Source: Clostridiales bacterium (GTDB taxonomy: Bacteria; Bacillota; Clostridia; Oscillospirales; Oscillospiraceae). Taken from it: a stretch of DNA of 14,740 nt. Under the pieces are notes generated by a model. That model searched no databases. It saw only the letters and a program-made list of their open reading frames with translations, and was not told the DNA's origin. This document shows positions 1-6,710 of the stretch, piece after piece. The translations under genes were made by a program, and so were the position numbers. The stretch lies in assembly GCA_009774055.1 (NCBI GenBank), contig VSNB01000059.1:1-14740 (forward strand), written 5' to 3'. The first letter of the stretch is position 1. Each line of letters starts with the position of its first letter.

Positions 1-204
1 GGAAACGCCAACGGCTACCATACGTGTCTGCCCGGCTGCATGGCAATCCTGGGGGAGTGCTATTTCTTCCTGGGCGATCGCGAAAGGAGCATAGACTGTT
101 ATATGCAGGCATTCTATCTATTTAAAGCATATGGGAACAAGCGCGACCTTGCCACTGTGCGGCAGGAAATGAGGGAACGCCTGAGGCTGGAAATGCCGGG
201 TTAA
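1..204 (+). CDS. TPR-containing protein, C-terminal 67 residues (5' end outside window)
   Basis: The reading frame is open from the first base and stops with TAA at 202-204, so only the C-terminus is present. The visible part fits one tetratricopeptide repeat: Leu17-Gly18, Tyr21, Leu24-Gly25, Ser30, Tyr34 and Ala37 fall at the canonical TPR positions, followed by a charged helix. TPR domains mediate protein or peptide binding. In Firmicutes they often form the C-terminal part of HTH regulators, including peptide-sensing RRNPP proteins, but the DNA-binding part cannot be seen here, so the function is open. The gene abuts the next gene (opposite strand) with no intergenic base and no terminator hairpin between them. 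I am fairly sure of the TPR call and unsure of the role. Confidence 0.6.
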   Translation, partial: GNANGYHTCLPGCMAILGECYFFLGDRERSIDCYMQAFYLFKAYGNKRDLATVRQEMRERLRLEMPG

Positions 205-420
205 TCAGGACTCCGGGACATCGTCCAAACCTTCGACGATGTCTCCCCCCAACGACGCCAGGGGCATGACCGGCGGTTCTTCCTGCGTCTCCGGGCCCGA
301 CGGTTCCACGGCCACAGGGGGCGCGGCGGGTTCCGGCGCGCCGGCGGCACGGGCCTGGCCGGGCAGCAGGGACAGACACAACAGCAGGGACAGGAATAAG
401 GAGGTCAGTTTTTTCAGCAT
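205..420 (-). CDS. Small secreted acidic, proline-rich peptide (71 aa)
   Basis: The protein begins with a clear Sec signal peptide: Lys3-Lys4, a leucine-rich core (about 5-20) and an Ala-Arg-Ala site, predicting cleavage after about residue 25. The mature part is about 46 residues, rich in Pro, Ala and Glu, with roughly ten acidic residues and no Lys or Arg. There is no lipobox, membrane anchor or sortase motif. An AAAGGGTG ribosome-binding site lies about 7 bases before the ATG, and a promoter with an upstream inverted repeat precedes it (separate entries). Its stop codon touches the stop of the TPR gene. I do not recognise a family. It could be an exported signal-peptide precursor or a secreted accessory protein. 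It could also be the surviving N-terminus of a larger surface protein, since long cell-surface proteins in this group start similarly. Confidence 0.65.
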   Translation of the reverse strand: MLKKLTSLFLSLLLCLSLLPGQARAAGAPEPAAPPVAVEPSGPETQEEPPVMPLASLGGDIVEGLDDVPES

Positions 421-456
421 GAGGGGTCACCCTTTCTTTTTTTTTTGTACAAATCC

Positions 457-485
457 AGTATACACCAAAAAAACCGTTTTGTCTG
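457..485 (-). promoter_or_regulatory. Sigma-A-type promoter of the secreted peptide gene
   Basis: Read on the minus strand, a -35 box CAGACA (480-485) and a -10 box TATACT (457-462) are separated by exactly 17 bases. This predicts a start near 450 and a leader of about 30 bases before the ATG at 420. The surrounding DNA is much more AT-rich than the genes. No plus-strand gene could use this stretch. Confidence 0.55.
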
Positions 486-488
486 TAC

Positions 489-520
489 CGTTTCGCGAAC
501 ATTTTAATTTCCGCGAAACG
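489..520. promoter_or_regulatory. Inverted repeat (possible operator) upstream of the peptide promoter
   Basis: CGTTTCGCG (489-497) and CGCGAAACG (512-520) are perfect 9-base inverted copies around a 14-base AT-rich spacer. The symmetry extends imperfectly into GTAC/ATAC at the outer ends. The repeat ends 3 bases upstream of the -35 box of the peptide gene, where an activator or repressor would bind. It lacks the U-tract of a terminator. Which protein binds is unknown. Confidence 0.5.
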
Positions 521-688
521 ATACATTTTATATTTTAATATTTCCAAAAAGTACCGTACAACGATGAAAAACAGGAAAATTTGCAGTTTATCCCACTCAA
601 AAAGGAAGAACCCCCTCATGCAAAAACGTTTACCGGCGCTCATATCAGGCAGCGGTGCGCAGGCATCAAAACCCACTCCGCCGGACGC

Positions 689-1900
689 CTACCGGTCCAG
701 CGTAAAGCGGTACGCCGCGCCCTTCTCCCCGTAATGCTCATTGGGGACCCACAGCACGGACCGGTCCGTCAGGTTATAGACCGCGCTGTGTACGGTGCAG
801 CCGTTTCCATCGTCGTTGTCCCAGCTTCTCCGGCCCACAATGGCGAGAATATCCATGGCCGCCTGCTCATCGGCCACTACGCCGTTCGCCCGAACCAGCT
901 CCTCGCCGATACGCTGGTAGCGGTCATAGCCCTTCTTCTGCTCGTCCGACGCGTAGTAGCCGGGCTGGATGATGAAGTTGGTGACCCACTGGAAGCCGCT
1001 GGCGGCTTCGGCCTCGCCGATATGGCTGTCGGCATCGTTGTAGGTCACCACCAGCTCCCGCCTGCCGCCGTCGGTATCCGTTTCGTCCGTTTCGCCGACC
1101 CACTCCAGCACCGCGCTCCTGCCGCTGGCGTCAGCCACCATATAGTGATAGGAGGTCTTCGCCGAGTCGTGGAGGTCGTAGGAGGACGCGATATCCACCG
1201 CCTCCTCCACGTTATCCGCGTAATCCAGAATCAGCCGCAGAAGCGTGGTGGACGTTAAATCGGGCTTATCGGTATTCTGGTCTGTCGGCACGGAATCGCC
1301 GCCCTGGTAGGTCATGTAAATCCCGCAGGCCACCCCCGCGTCGTTGATGCCGTCCAGGGGGATGTAGGGTACGGCCAGGCAGGTAATCCGGTCGGCCAGG
1401 CCCTCCACATTCTCGTCCACGTCCAGGCCCAGGAACTGGAGGTCCACCGTGGAAACGGACGCGTGGCGGCCCTGGGTGCGGACGATGCAGGTGTTGGTTT
1501 TGGAGAAGTCGTAATTCCGGGCGAACAGCCGGTCCCCGTCCTCCGCGGCGGCGGTAAAGGAGGAGCAGGCGATTTCCGACTCGCTGATGCTCATGGGAAT
1601 CAGGCCCTTGGTGATATTGCCGGTGATGAAGGCGATCAGCTCCGCGTCGCTGGAGGCGCCGCCCTGGGCCACGAACTCATCCAGATAGAAGCCACCCTTT
1701 ACGTCCATATAGTAGACCGCGCCGTCCAGGTGGGCGTCGTCCCGCTCCCGCAGGAGCGTCATGCTGGTCAGGGAAAATATCTCGTTATGCCACACGGCAA
1801 ATACCGCGGCCACCAGAACCAGCAGCAGCGCCAATACCGCCGCCGCAGTGCCAAGAACAATCTTTTTCCAACGCTTTTTGGTTTTTACCGTACGATCCAT
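689..1900 (-). CDS. Membrane-anchored choloylglycine-hydrolase-like Ntn amidase (linear amide C-N hydrolase)
   Basis: This 403-residue protein has a basic N-terminus, one transmembrane helix (about 13-36) and an exported Ntn-hydrolase domain. Cys112 in a Cys-Ser-Ser-Phe context is the likely nucleophile. Arg128 and Asp131 follow at +16 and +19, the same spacing as Cys2, Arg18 and Asp21 of bile salt hydrolase and penicillin V acylase. An Asn-Asp-Ala-Gly-Val stretch (186-190) and Thr-Asn at 307-308 are further family landmarks, and the C-terminal part (about 369-390) matches the family's closing strands. Family members cleave linear amide bonds such as conjugated bile acids, penicillin V and N-acyl amides; the substrate here cannot be read from sequence. 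To act as an N-terminal nucleophile, Cys112 would need removal of the first 111 residues including the membrane anchor, as in acid ceramidase/NAAA-type precursors. The gene starts 25 bases after the aldehyde dehydrogenase stop with a GTGAGGA ribosome-binding site and is probably the last gene of the MarR operon. Confidence 0.8.
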   Translation of the reverse strand: MDRTVKTKKRWKKIVLGTAAAVLALLLVLVAAVFAVWHNEIFSLTSMTLLRERDDAHLDGAVYYMDVKGGFYLDEFVAQGGASSDAELIAFITGNITKGLIPMSISESEIACSSFTAAAEDGDRLFARNYDFSKTNTCIVRTQGRHASVSTVDLQFLGLDVDENVEGLADRITCLAVPYIPLDGINDAGVACGIYMTYQGGDSVPTDQNTDKPDLTSTTLLRLILDYADNVEEAVDIASSYDLHDSAKTSYHYMVADASGRSAVLEWVGETDETDTDGGRRELVVTYNDADSHIGEAEAASGFQWVTNFIIQPGYYASDEQKKGYDRYQRIGEELVRANGVVADEQAAMDILAIVGRRSWDNDDGNGCTVHSAVYNLTDRSVLWVPNEHYGEKGAAYRFTLDR

Positions 1901-1925
1901 AAAAAATCCTCACATTTAAATTTAT

Positions 1926-3299
1926 TTACCGCAGAAACATGTGCAGCAGTCCGCCGTACAGCTTCTTCCGGTAGGGCTGGTAGCGCATGGGCAGATCCAT
2001 CCAGGTCTTTTTGTCCACGACGCTCTTACAGTGGGAAAACGCCTCGAAACCCGCCCGTCCGTGGTAGGCCCCCATGCCGCTTTCCCCTACGCCGCCGAAG
2101 CCCATGGCGCTGGTCGCCAGGTGGATGACCACGTCGTTGACGCACCCGCCGCCGAACTGGAAGCGGGCCGCGGCCTCCTTGACGCGTGGGCGGTTCTGGG
2201 AGAACAGGTAGAGGGCCAGGGGCTTCGGTCCGCCGGACAGCCTGTCGTACAGCTCCTCGAAGCGGTCAAAGGTGAGCACCGGCAGGATGGGCCCGAAGAT
2301 CTCCTCCCCCATCACCGGGTCGGACTCTGTAACGCCGTCCAGAACGGTGGGGGCAATCTGCAGGGTGTCCGGGGAGGACTGCCCGCCCAGGACGGTTTTC
2401 GCCGGGTCGATCAGCCCCAGCAGGCGGTTGAAGTGCTTCTCATTGACGATCCTGCCGTAGTCGGGATTTTGCAGGGGATCCTCCCCGTACTGCCGCCGCA
2501 CCTCTTTGCAAATCAGCTCCACCAGCCGGTCCTTCACGTCCCTGTGGCAGAGGATGTAGTCCGGGGCCACGCAGGTCTGCCCGCAGTTGAGATACTTGCC
2601 GAAGACGATCCGCCTGGCGGCCAGGGCCAGCTTGGCGGTTTCGTCCACGATGCAGGGGCTCTTGCCCCCCAGCTCCAACGCCGTCGGGGTAAGGTGCTCC
2701 GCCGCGTGGCGCAGCACCTCCCGACCTACGCTCTGACTGCCGGTGAAGAAGATGAAGTCAAATTTCTCCTCCAGCAGGGCGGCGTTCTCCTCCCTGCCGC
2801 CGGTGACCACCGCCACGTACTCCGGCGGGAAGAGCTCCCCGACCATCTTCGCCAGCAGGGCGCTGGTGGCGGGGGCGTAGGCGCTGGGCTTCACCACGGC
2901 GGTATTCCCCGCCGCGATGGCGTCGGCCAGCGGGTCCAGGGTCAGCAGCAGCGGATAGTTCCAGGGGCTCATAATCAGGACATTGCCATAGGGGGAAAAT
3001 TTCCGGAAGCTCCGGGCGGCAAACTGGGCCAGAGGCGTAGGAACGGTATGCTCCTTTGCCAGACGGCCGGTATGGCGGAGCATCCAGCTGATCTCCCCCT
3101 GGACAAGGCCCGTCTCGCACATGAAGCTCTCATAGCCGCTCTTGCCCAGGTCGGCGGCCAGGGCCGCCCCGATCTCCTCCTCATAGCGGTCCACCGCGTC
3201 CCGCAGCTTTTTCAGCATCGCCAGCCGGAAGGACACCGGCAGCGTCGCGCCGGTGCGGAAAAACCGGCGCTGGCGTTCTACAATCTCTTGAATATTCAT
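1926..3299 (-). CDS. NAD(P)-dependent aldehyde dehydrogenase, class-3-like
   Basis: This 457-residue enzyme oxidises an aldehyde to the carboxylic acid. The expected motifs are present: Pro-Trp-Asn-Tyr-Pro with Asn114 in the oxyanion hole, Leu-Glu-Leu-Gly-Gly-Lys with general base Glu209, catalytic Cys243 in an Asn-Cys-Gly-Gln-Thr-Cys context, and Glu-Glu-Ile-Phe-Gly-Pro at 332-337. The length, and the C-terminal tail with Leu-Pro-Met-Arg-Tyr near 436-440, fit the shorter class 3 (ALDH3/YwdH-like) enzymes, which prefer medium- or long-chain or aromatic aldehydes. There is no C-terminal membrane anchor like that of human ALDH3A2. The ATG overlaps the alcohol dehydrogenase stop as ATGA, so translation is probably coupled. 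With that neighbour it could take an alcohol through the aldehyde to the acid, or detoxify aldehydes. The exact substrate is unknown. Confidence 0.9.
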   Translation of the reverse strand: MNIQEIVERQRRFFRTGATLPVSFRLAMLKKLRDAVDRYEEEIGAALAADLGKSGYESFMCETGLVQGEISWMLRHTGRLAKEHTVPTPLAQFAARSFRKFSPYGNVLIMSPWNYPLLLTLDPLADAIAAGNTAVVKPSAYAPATSALLAKMVGELFPPEYVAVVTGGREENAALLEEKFDFIFFTGSQSVGREVLRHAAEHLTPTALELGGKSPCIVDETAKLALAARRIVFGKYLNCGQTCVAPDYILCHRDVKDRLVELICKEVRRQYGEDPLQNPDYGRIVNEKHFNRLLGLIDPAKTVLGGQSSPDTLQIAPTVLDGVTESDPVMGEEIFGPILPVLTFDRFEELYDRLSGGPKPLALYLFSQNRPRVKEAAARFQFGGGCVNDVVIHLATSAMGFGGVGESGMGAYHGRAGFEAFSHCKSVVDKKTWMDLPMRYQPYRKKLYGGLLHMFLR

Positions 3300-4510
3300 G
3301 ACCGCGTCCCTCCATCCGCCGCCCGTTCATAAAACTGTTCCAGCTCCCGGGCACTCATCAGCCGGGGCACCGGGTAGAGCGGGTTTGCCTCCCGGGCGGC
3401 ATGGCCGGCCATGACCGGGATGTCCTCCCGACGAATCTCCGGCAGACGCTCCGGAATGCCCAGCCGCCGGTTCAGCCCCCGGATGGCGGCGATAAACGCC
3501 TCTGCGCCCGCCTCCCGGGAGTCCGTCTCTGCCGTTACCCCCGCGCTCCGGCCAAGCTCCCACAGCTTCCGGCAGACACAGGGCCCGTACAGCTCCAGTC
3601 CGATGGGCAGCAGCACGGCGTTGGCCAGTCCGTGGGGCGTGTTGTACTCGCCGCCCAGGGAGTGGGCCACCGCGTGGATATAGCCCACGTAGGATTTGGA
3701 GAAGGCGATGCCCGCGATATGGGCGGCATAAAGCATATTTTTTCTGGCCTCCAGGTCCTCTCCGTCCCGGCAGGCGGCCTCAATATTGGCAAAGACCAGC
3801 CGCACCGCCTGGAGGGCCAGCCGCCGGGTTTCCCTGGTGGTGGAACCGCCGATGTACGCCTCCACCGCGTGGGTCAGGGCATCCATGCCCGTAGCGGCCG
3901 TGAGGGCGGGAGGCAGGGTCCGGGTCACCGCAGGGTCCAGCACCGCCCAGCGGGGGATCATGGTGAAATTGTTCATGGTATACTTATGCTTCCGGTCGCT
4001 GTCGGTGATGACGGCGGTTACCGTCACCTCGCTGCCGGTTCCCGCAGTGGTGGGAATGGCAATCAGGGGCGGCAGGCGGCGCAGTACACGCAGCAGGCCC
4101 TTCATCTGGTTGACACTCCGCCCGGGATAGACAATACGGGCCCCCACCGCCTTGGCGCAGTCCATGGACGACCCGCCGCCGAAGGCGATCAGCCCCTGGC
4201 AGTCCTCCGCCAGATACCGCTCCCTCGCCTCCTCCACGTTCCGGACGGTGGGGTTGGCCCGGGTGCCGTCGTAGACCGCGCAGCGGATGCCGGACCGCTC
4301 CAGGAGCTCCTCCAGAGGCCGGGTGACCCCCGCCTCCCGAAGGGGCCGGTCCGTCACCAGCAAAATAGAGCGAATCCCCAGCCGCTCCAACAGCGGCGGC
4401 AGGGATTGGATGCTCTCAAACCGCTCCGGCTCCCGGTAGGGCATCAGGGGCATGGCCAGCCGGAAGGCCAGCTGAAAGCACCTGCACCAGCATTTCATAA
4501 GCGGGTTCAT
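3296..4510 (-). CDS. Iron-containing (group III) alcohol dehydrogenase
   Basis: This 404-residue Fe-ADH interconverts an alcohol and an aldehyde with NAD(P). Visible motifs are the nucleotide-binding Gly-Gly-Gly-Ser-Ser-Met-Asp (111-117) and Thr-Thr-Ala-Gly-Thr-Gly-Ser-Glu (154-161). The metal ligands are Asp210, His214, His279 and His293, the last two 14 apart as in lactaldehyde reductase FucO. I place the start at the ATG at 4508-4510 because it forms an ATGA overlap with the MarR stop. The frame stays open further upstream, but that extension lies wholly inside the MarR gene and has no Fe-ADH character. It overlaps the aldehyde dehydrogenase by the same 4 bases. The N-terminus (Cys-rich, about residues 7-11) is slightly unusual. 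Substrate range cannot be judged. Confidence 0.9.
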   Translation of the reverse strand: MNPLMKCWCRCFQLAFRLAMPLMPYREPERFESIQSLPPLLERLGIRSILLVTDRPLREAGVTRPLEELLERSGIRCAVYDGTRANPTVRNVEEARERYLAEDCQGLIAFGGGSSMDCAKAVGARIVYPGRSVNQMKGLLRVLRRLPPLIAIPTTAGTGSEVTVTAVITDSDRKHKYTMNNFTMIPRWAVLDPAVTRTLPPALTAATGMDALTHAVEAYIGGSTTRETRRLALQAVRLVFANIEAACRDGEDLEARKNMLYAAHIAGIAFSKSYVGYIHAVAHSLGGEYNTPHGLANAVLLPIGLELYGPCVCRKLWELGRSAGVTAETDSREAGAEAFIAAIRGLNRRLGIPERLPEIRREDIPVMAGHAAREANPLYPVPRLMSARELEQFYERAADGGTRS

Positions 4511-4962
4511 TGCGGAGGAAGCCCCTCCTTGCTGATGGTCCGCAGGTGCGCGGCAATGGACTCCAGCGCTTTGTAGAAACATGTTCTTTCCTCCTCGTCG
4601 AGATCCTTTCCGGCCAGCTCCACCGCCAGGCTTGCCCGCCTGCCGATCTGCTCCGCCGCGTCCCGGCCTTGTCCTGTGAGCTTCAGCAGGCCCCGGTAGA
4701 GGCTCTGATTGACGCCCTCCTTGGTAACAAAGCCCTTCTCCTGCAGCATGGCGACAGCCCGGGAGACGTCGGATTTGTCCCTGCCGCACATCTCGCAGAG
4801 CTGCGGCGCGGTGATACCCTCCCCGCAGCGGTACATCATCGTAAGATAAATCGCGTGCGCGCCCTTCAGCCCGTATGGGGCCAGCTCCGCCGCCGCCAGC
4901 TTATGCCAGCACCGGGAGATTTCGAAAATCGCCAGGGAAAAGCGTTCAAAACGCTCCAGCAT
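4507..4962 (-). CDS. MarR-family transcriptional regulator
   Basis: This 151-residue protein has the MarR layout: N-terminal dimerisation helices (about 1-30), a winged helix-turn-helix (about 33-97) with a recognition helix around Asp62-Val79, a wing near 84-97, and C-terminal dimerisation helices. Family members usually repress their own operon until a small phenolic, lipid or electrophilic ligand binds or a cysteine is oxidised. Cys46, Cys56, Cys59 and Cys128 are present but nothing shows they sense anything. A strong GGAGG (4970-4974) lies 7 bases before the ATG. The gene leads the operon, and two near-identical palindromes in its promoter are the probable binding sites, so negative autoregulation is the natural inference. 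Confidence 0.9.
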   Translation of the reverse strand: MLERFERFSLAIFEISRCWHKLAAAELAPYGLKGAHAIYLTMMYRCGEGITAPQLCEMCGRDKSDVSRAVAMLQEKGFVTKEGVNQSLYRGLLKLTGQGRDAAEQIGRRASLAVELAGKDLDEEERTCFYKALESIAAHLRTISKEGLPPQ

Positions 4963-4988
4963 CCAAGCGCCTCCTTTTCAAACACAGA

Positions 4989-5006
4989 AAGTTGAAGATT
5001 CAACTT
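4989..5006. promoter_or_regulatory. MarR-type operator O1 (over the transcription start)
   Basis: This 18-bp palindrome has 8-base arms AAGTTGAA and TTCAACTT around a 2-base centre. It begins 4 bases downstream of the -10 box and covers the predicted start site. It has the same outer form, AAGTTG-N6-CAACTT, as the second site 36 bases away. Binding by the adjacent MarR protein is inferred. Confidence 0.7.
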
Positions 5007-5010
5007 CCGC

Positions 5011-5039
5011 ATCATACACCACAAAAGTTGCGCTGTCAA
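5011..5039 (-). promoter_or_regulatory. Promoter of the MarR-ADH-ALDH operon
   Basis: On the minus strand a perfect -35 TTGACA (5034-5039) is followed after 17 bases by TATGAT (5011-5016), five of six consensus positions. The predicted start is near 5004, giving a leader of about 42 bases. Both MarR-type palindromes overlap this promoter. A promoter this strong fits an operon held off by a repressor. Confidence 0.8.
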
Positions 5040-5042
5040 CTT
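5025..5042. promoter_or_regulatory. MarR-type operator O2 (over the -35 box)
   Basis: AAGTTG (5025-5030) and CAACTT (5037-5042) flank a 6-base spacer, exactly the spacing of O1. The site contains the whole -35 hexamer, so bound repressor would block RNA polymerase. Centre-to-centre distance to O1 is 36 bases. Confidence 0.7.
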
Positions 5043-5165
5043 CTTTTTTGCCGGAGGACGGCGTGTTCGTGTAAAATCCCACAAAGAAAAGCGACAGACG
5101 GTGAAATCAGACAAAACCCCAGGGAAAAATTAGAGGAAACGTGCATAGTTTCCACAAGGGAAATT

Positions 5166-5174
5166 TGATATAAT
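5166..5174 (+). promoter_or_regulatory. Extended -10 promoter of the nucleobase permease
   Basis: TGATATAAT contains a perfect TATAAT (5169-5174) preceded by the extended -10 TG dinucleotide. No good -35 box is visible at 16-18 bases upstream, which the extended -10 can compensate for. Start of transcription would be near 5181. Confidence 0.65.
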
Positions 5175-5194
5175 GACAGTATTGCGCCCCCAGC

Positions 5195-5213
5195 CTGCCG
5201 CCGCCGGCGGCAG
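5195..5213 (+). promoter_or_regulatory. GC-rich hairpin in the permease 5' leader
   Basis: CTGCCGCC (5195-5202) and GGCGGCAG (5206-5213) form a perfect 8-pair stem with a 3-base loop, inside the roughly 60-base leader and ending 12 bases before the AGGAGGT ribosome-binding site (5225-5231). There is no U-tract, so it is not a terminator. The leader is too short for a purine riboswitch aptamer plus expression platform, and I see no purine-aptamer loop motifs. It may stabilise the mRNA or have no role. Confidence 0.4.
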
Positions 5214-5240
5214 CGCATCAAAACAGGAGGTAACTACACT

Positions 5241-6701
5241 ATGAGAAAGAGCGAAAAGAGAGCAGGAACCAGCCGGACGCAGGAGTACACCAGCCCCTAT
5301 GAGTTCCACGGCCGGATTCCCCTGCGGCAGGCCATCCCCCTGGGGATGCAGCACGTGCTGGCCATGTTCGTGGGCAATCTGACGCCGCTGATGATCATCT
5401 GCGGCATCTGCGGCATCACCAGCGAGCACCCGGATATTTACGTCACCCTGCTGCAGAACGCCATGCTGGCGGCAGGCGTCATTACCCTCATCCAGCTGTG
5501 GTCCATCGGGCCCGTAGGCGGACAGGTGCCGGTGATCATGGGCACCAGCTCCGGATTCCTGGGCGTCATGAAGGGCGTGGCCGCCAACGCGGCGCTGGGC
5601 GGCGGCCTGCTGTCCTACGGCGCCATCATCGGCGCGGGAATCGTTGGCGGCCTGTGCGAGGCGGCGCTGGGCTTTTTCATCAAGCCCCTTCGGAAGTTCT
5701 TCCCACCGGTGGTCACCGGCAGCGTGGTGCTGGCCATCGGCCTGAGCCTCATCAGCGTGGGCGTCAACTCCTTCGCCGGAGGCAGCGGGGCCAAGGACTT
5801 CGGCTCCGTGCCCAACCTGCTGCTGGGATTGCTGGTGCTGGCGGTGATCGTGGGGCTCAAGCATTTTACAAAGGGGATTACCTCCATTTCCTGTATCCTC
5901 TGCGGAATCATTGCAGGCTACGTCGCGGCCTCCATCATGGGCCTGGTGATGCCCCACGAGCTGGTGGATGCGGAGGGCACCGCCTTTACCGCTTCCTGGT
6001 ATGTCAACTGGTCCAAGATCGGGGATGCCGGATGGTTCTCCATTCCCAAGCTCCTGCCGGTAAAGCCGGTATTTGACCTCCACGCCATTCTCTCCATTCT
6101 GATCATGTTCCTGGTCACCGCCGTGGAGACGATCGGCGATATCTCCGGGTGCATCGAAGGCGGCATGGGCCGGGAGGCCACCGCCAAGGAGCTCAGCGGC
6201 GGCGTGATCTGCGACGGCGTGGGCTCCGTGATCTCCTCCCTGTTCTCCTCCCTGCCCACCACGTCCTTCTCCCAGAACGTGGGACTGGTGACCATGACCA
6301 AGGTGGTCAACCGGATGGCCCTGACCTGCGGAGCGGTGTTCCTGGTGCTGGCGGGGCTGAGCCCCAAGCTGGCGGCGGTGATCTCCATCATGCCCCAGAG
6401 CGTCCTAGGCGGCGCGGCGGTGATGATGTTCGCCTCCATCGCCGTGTCCGGCATCAAGCTGCTGACCAAGTACGGCATCACCAACCGGGTGGTCACCATC
6501 GTGTCCATCGCCATGGGCCTGGGCTTCGGCCTGGGGGCCACCGCTAACGCGCTGTCCGGCCTGCCCCAGGCGGTGCAGCTGATCTTCGGCGGCTCCGGCA
6601 TCGTCCCGGCGGCGGTGCTGGCGATTATCCTGAACATCATCATTCCCAAGGAGCCGGAGGATCTGGAGAACGAGGCACGGGTAAACGGGGCGGAGGCGTA
6701 A
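5241..6701 (+). CDS. NCS2-family purine permease (xanthine/urate type)
   Basis: This 486-residue, very hydrophobic protein is a nucleobase:cation symporter of the NCS2 (NAT) family, importing a purine base with protons or sodium. Family determinants are visible: Gln37-His38 in the first membrane segment, Glu296 in the Glu-Thr-Ile-Gly-Asp-Ile-Ser-Gly motif of segment 8, and Gln345-Asn346 in the signature of segment 10. The Gln-Asn pair corresponds to that of xanthine permease XanQ and differs from the uracil branch, so xanthine or uric acid is the likeliest substrate. The start is fixed by AGGAGGT 9 bases before the ATG. It is transcribed away from the MarR operon and is followed 9 bases later by the broken MBL-fold gene. 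No purine degradation gene lies in the window. Confidence 0.88.
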   Translation: MRKSEKRAGTSRTQEYTSPYEFHGRIPLRQAIPLGMQHVLAMFVGNLTPLMIICGICGITSEHPDIYVTLLQNAMLAAGVITLIQLWSIGPVGGQVPVIMGTSSGFLGVMKGVAANAALGGGLLSYGAIIGAGIVGGLCEAALGFFIKPLRKFFPPVVTGSVVLAIGLSLISVGVNSFAGGSGAKDFGSVPNLLLGLLVLAVIVGLKHFTKGITSISCILCGIIAGYVAASIMGLVMPHELVDAEGTAFTASWYVNWSKIGDAGWFSIPKLLPVKPVFDLHAILSILIMFLVTAVETIGDISGCIEGGMGREATAKELSGGVICDGVGSVISSLFSSLPTTSFSQNVGLVTMTKVVNRMALTCGAVFLVLAGLSPKLAAVISIMPQSVLGGAAVMMFASIAVSGIKLLTKYGITNRVVTIVSIAMGLGFGLGATANALSGLPQAVQLIFGGSGIVPAAVLAIILNIIIPKEPEDLENEARVNGAEA

Positions 6702-6710
6702 GGCGGAACC

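Larger units (their letters stand above)
421..688. other. AT-rich intergenic region
   Basis: This 268-base stretch lies between the end of the amidase gene (689) and the start of the secreted peptide gene (420). Besides the promoter and inverted repeat listed separately I see no convincing gene or RNA. A possible weak stem of 7 pairs just after the amidase stop has a 16-base loop and no U-tract, so I do not call it a terminator. The minus-strand frame running through the region has no ribosome-binding site and is hydrophobic only because the DNA is AT-rich. Confidence 0.5.

Noticed and set aside
122..676. Minus-strand frame of 184 codons across the AT-rich intergenic region
   Set aside because: It overlaps the well-supported secreted peptide gene in another frame, lacks a ribosome-binding site, and its hydrophobic part only reflects AT-rich DNA.
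1941..3332. Long open frame opposite the aldehyde dehydrogenase (463 codons)
   Set aside because: It mirrors a clearly real enzyme, has no ribosome-binding site and its composition (His, Gln, Arg, Gly, Val) is that of high-GC antisense translation.
4511..4789. N-terminal extension of the alcohol dehydrogenase frame
   Set aside because: It lies entirely inside the MarR gene, is not Fe-ADH-like, and the ATGA overlap gives a better start at 4510.
5181..5240. Purine riboswitch ahead of the nucleobase permease
   Set aside because: The leader is only about 60 bases and lacks the aptamer's conserved junction and loop sequences; only a plain GC hairpin is present.
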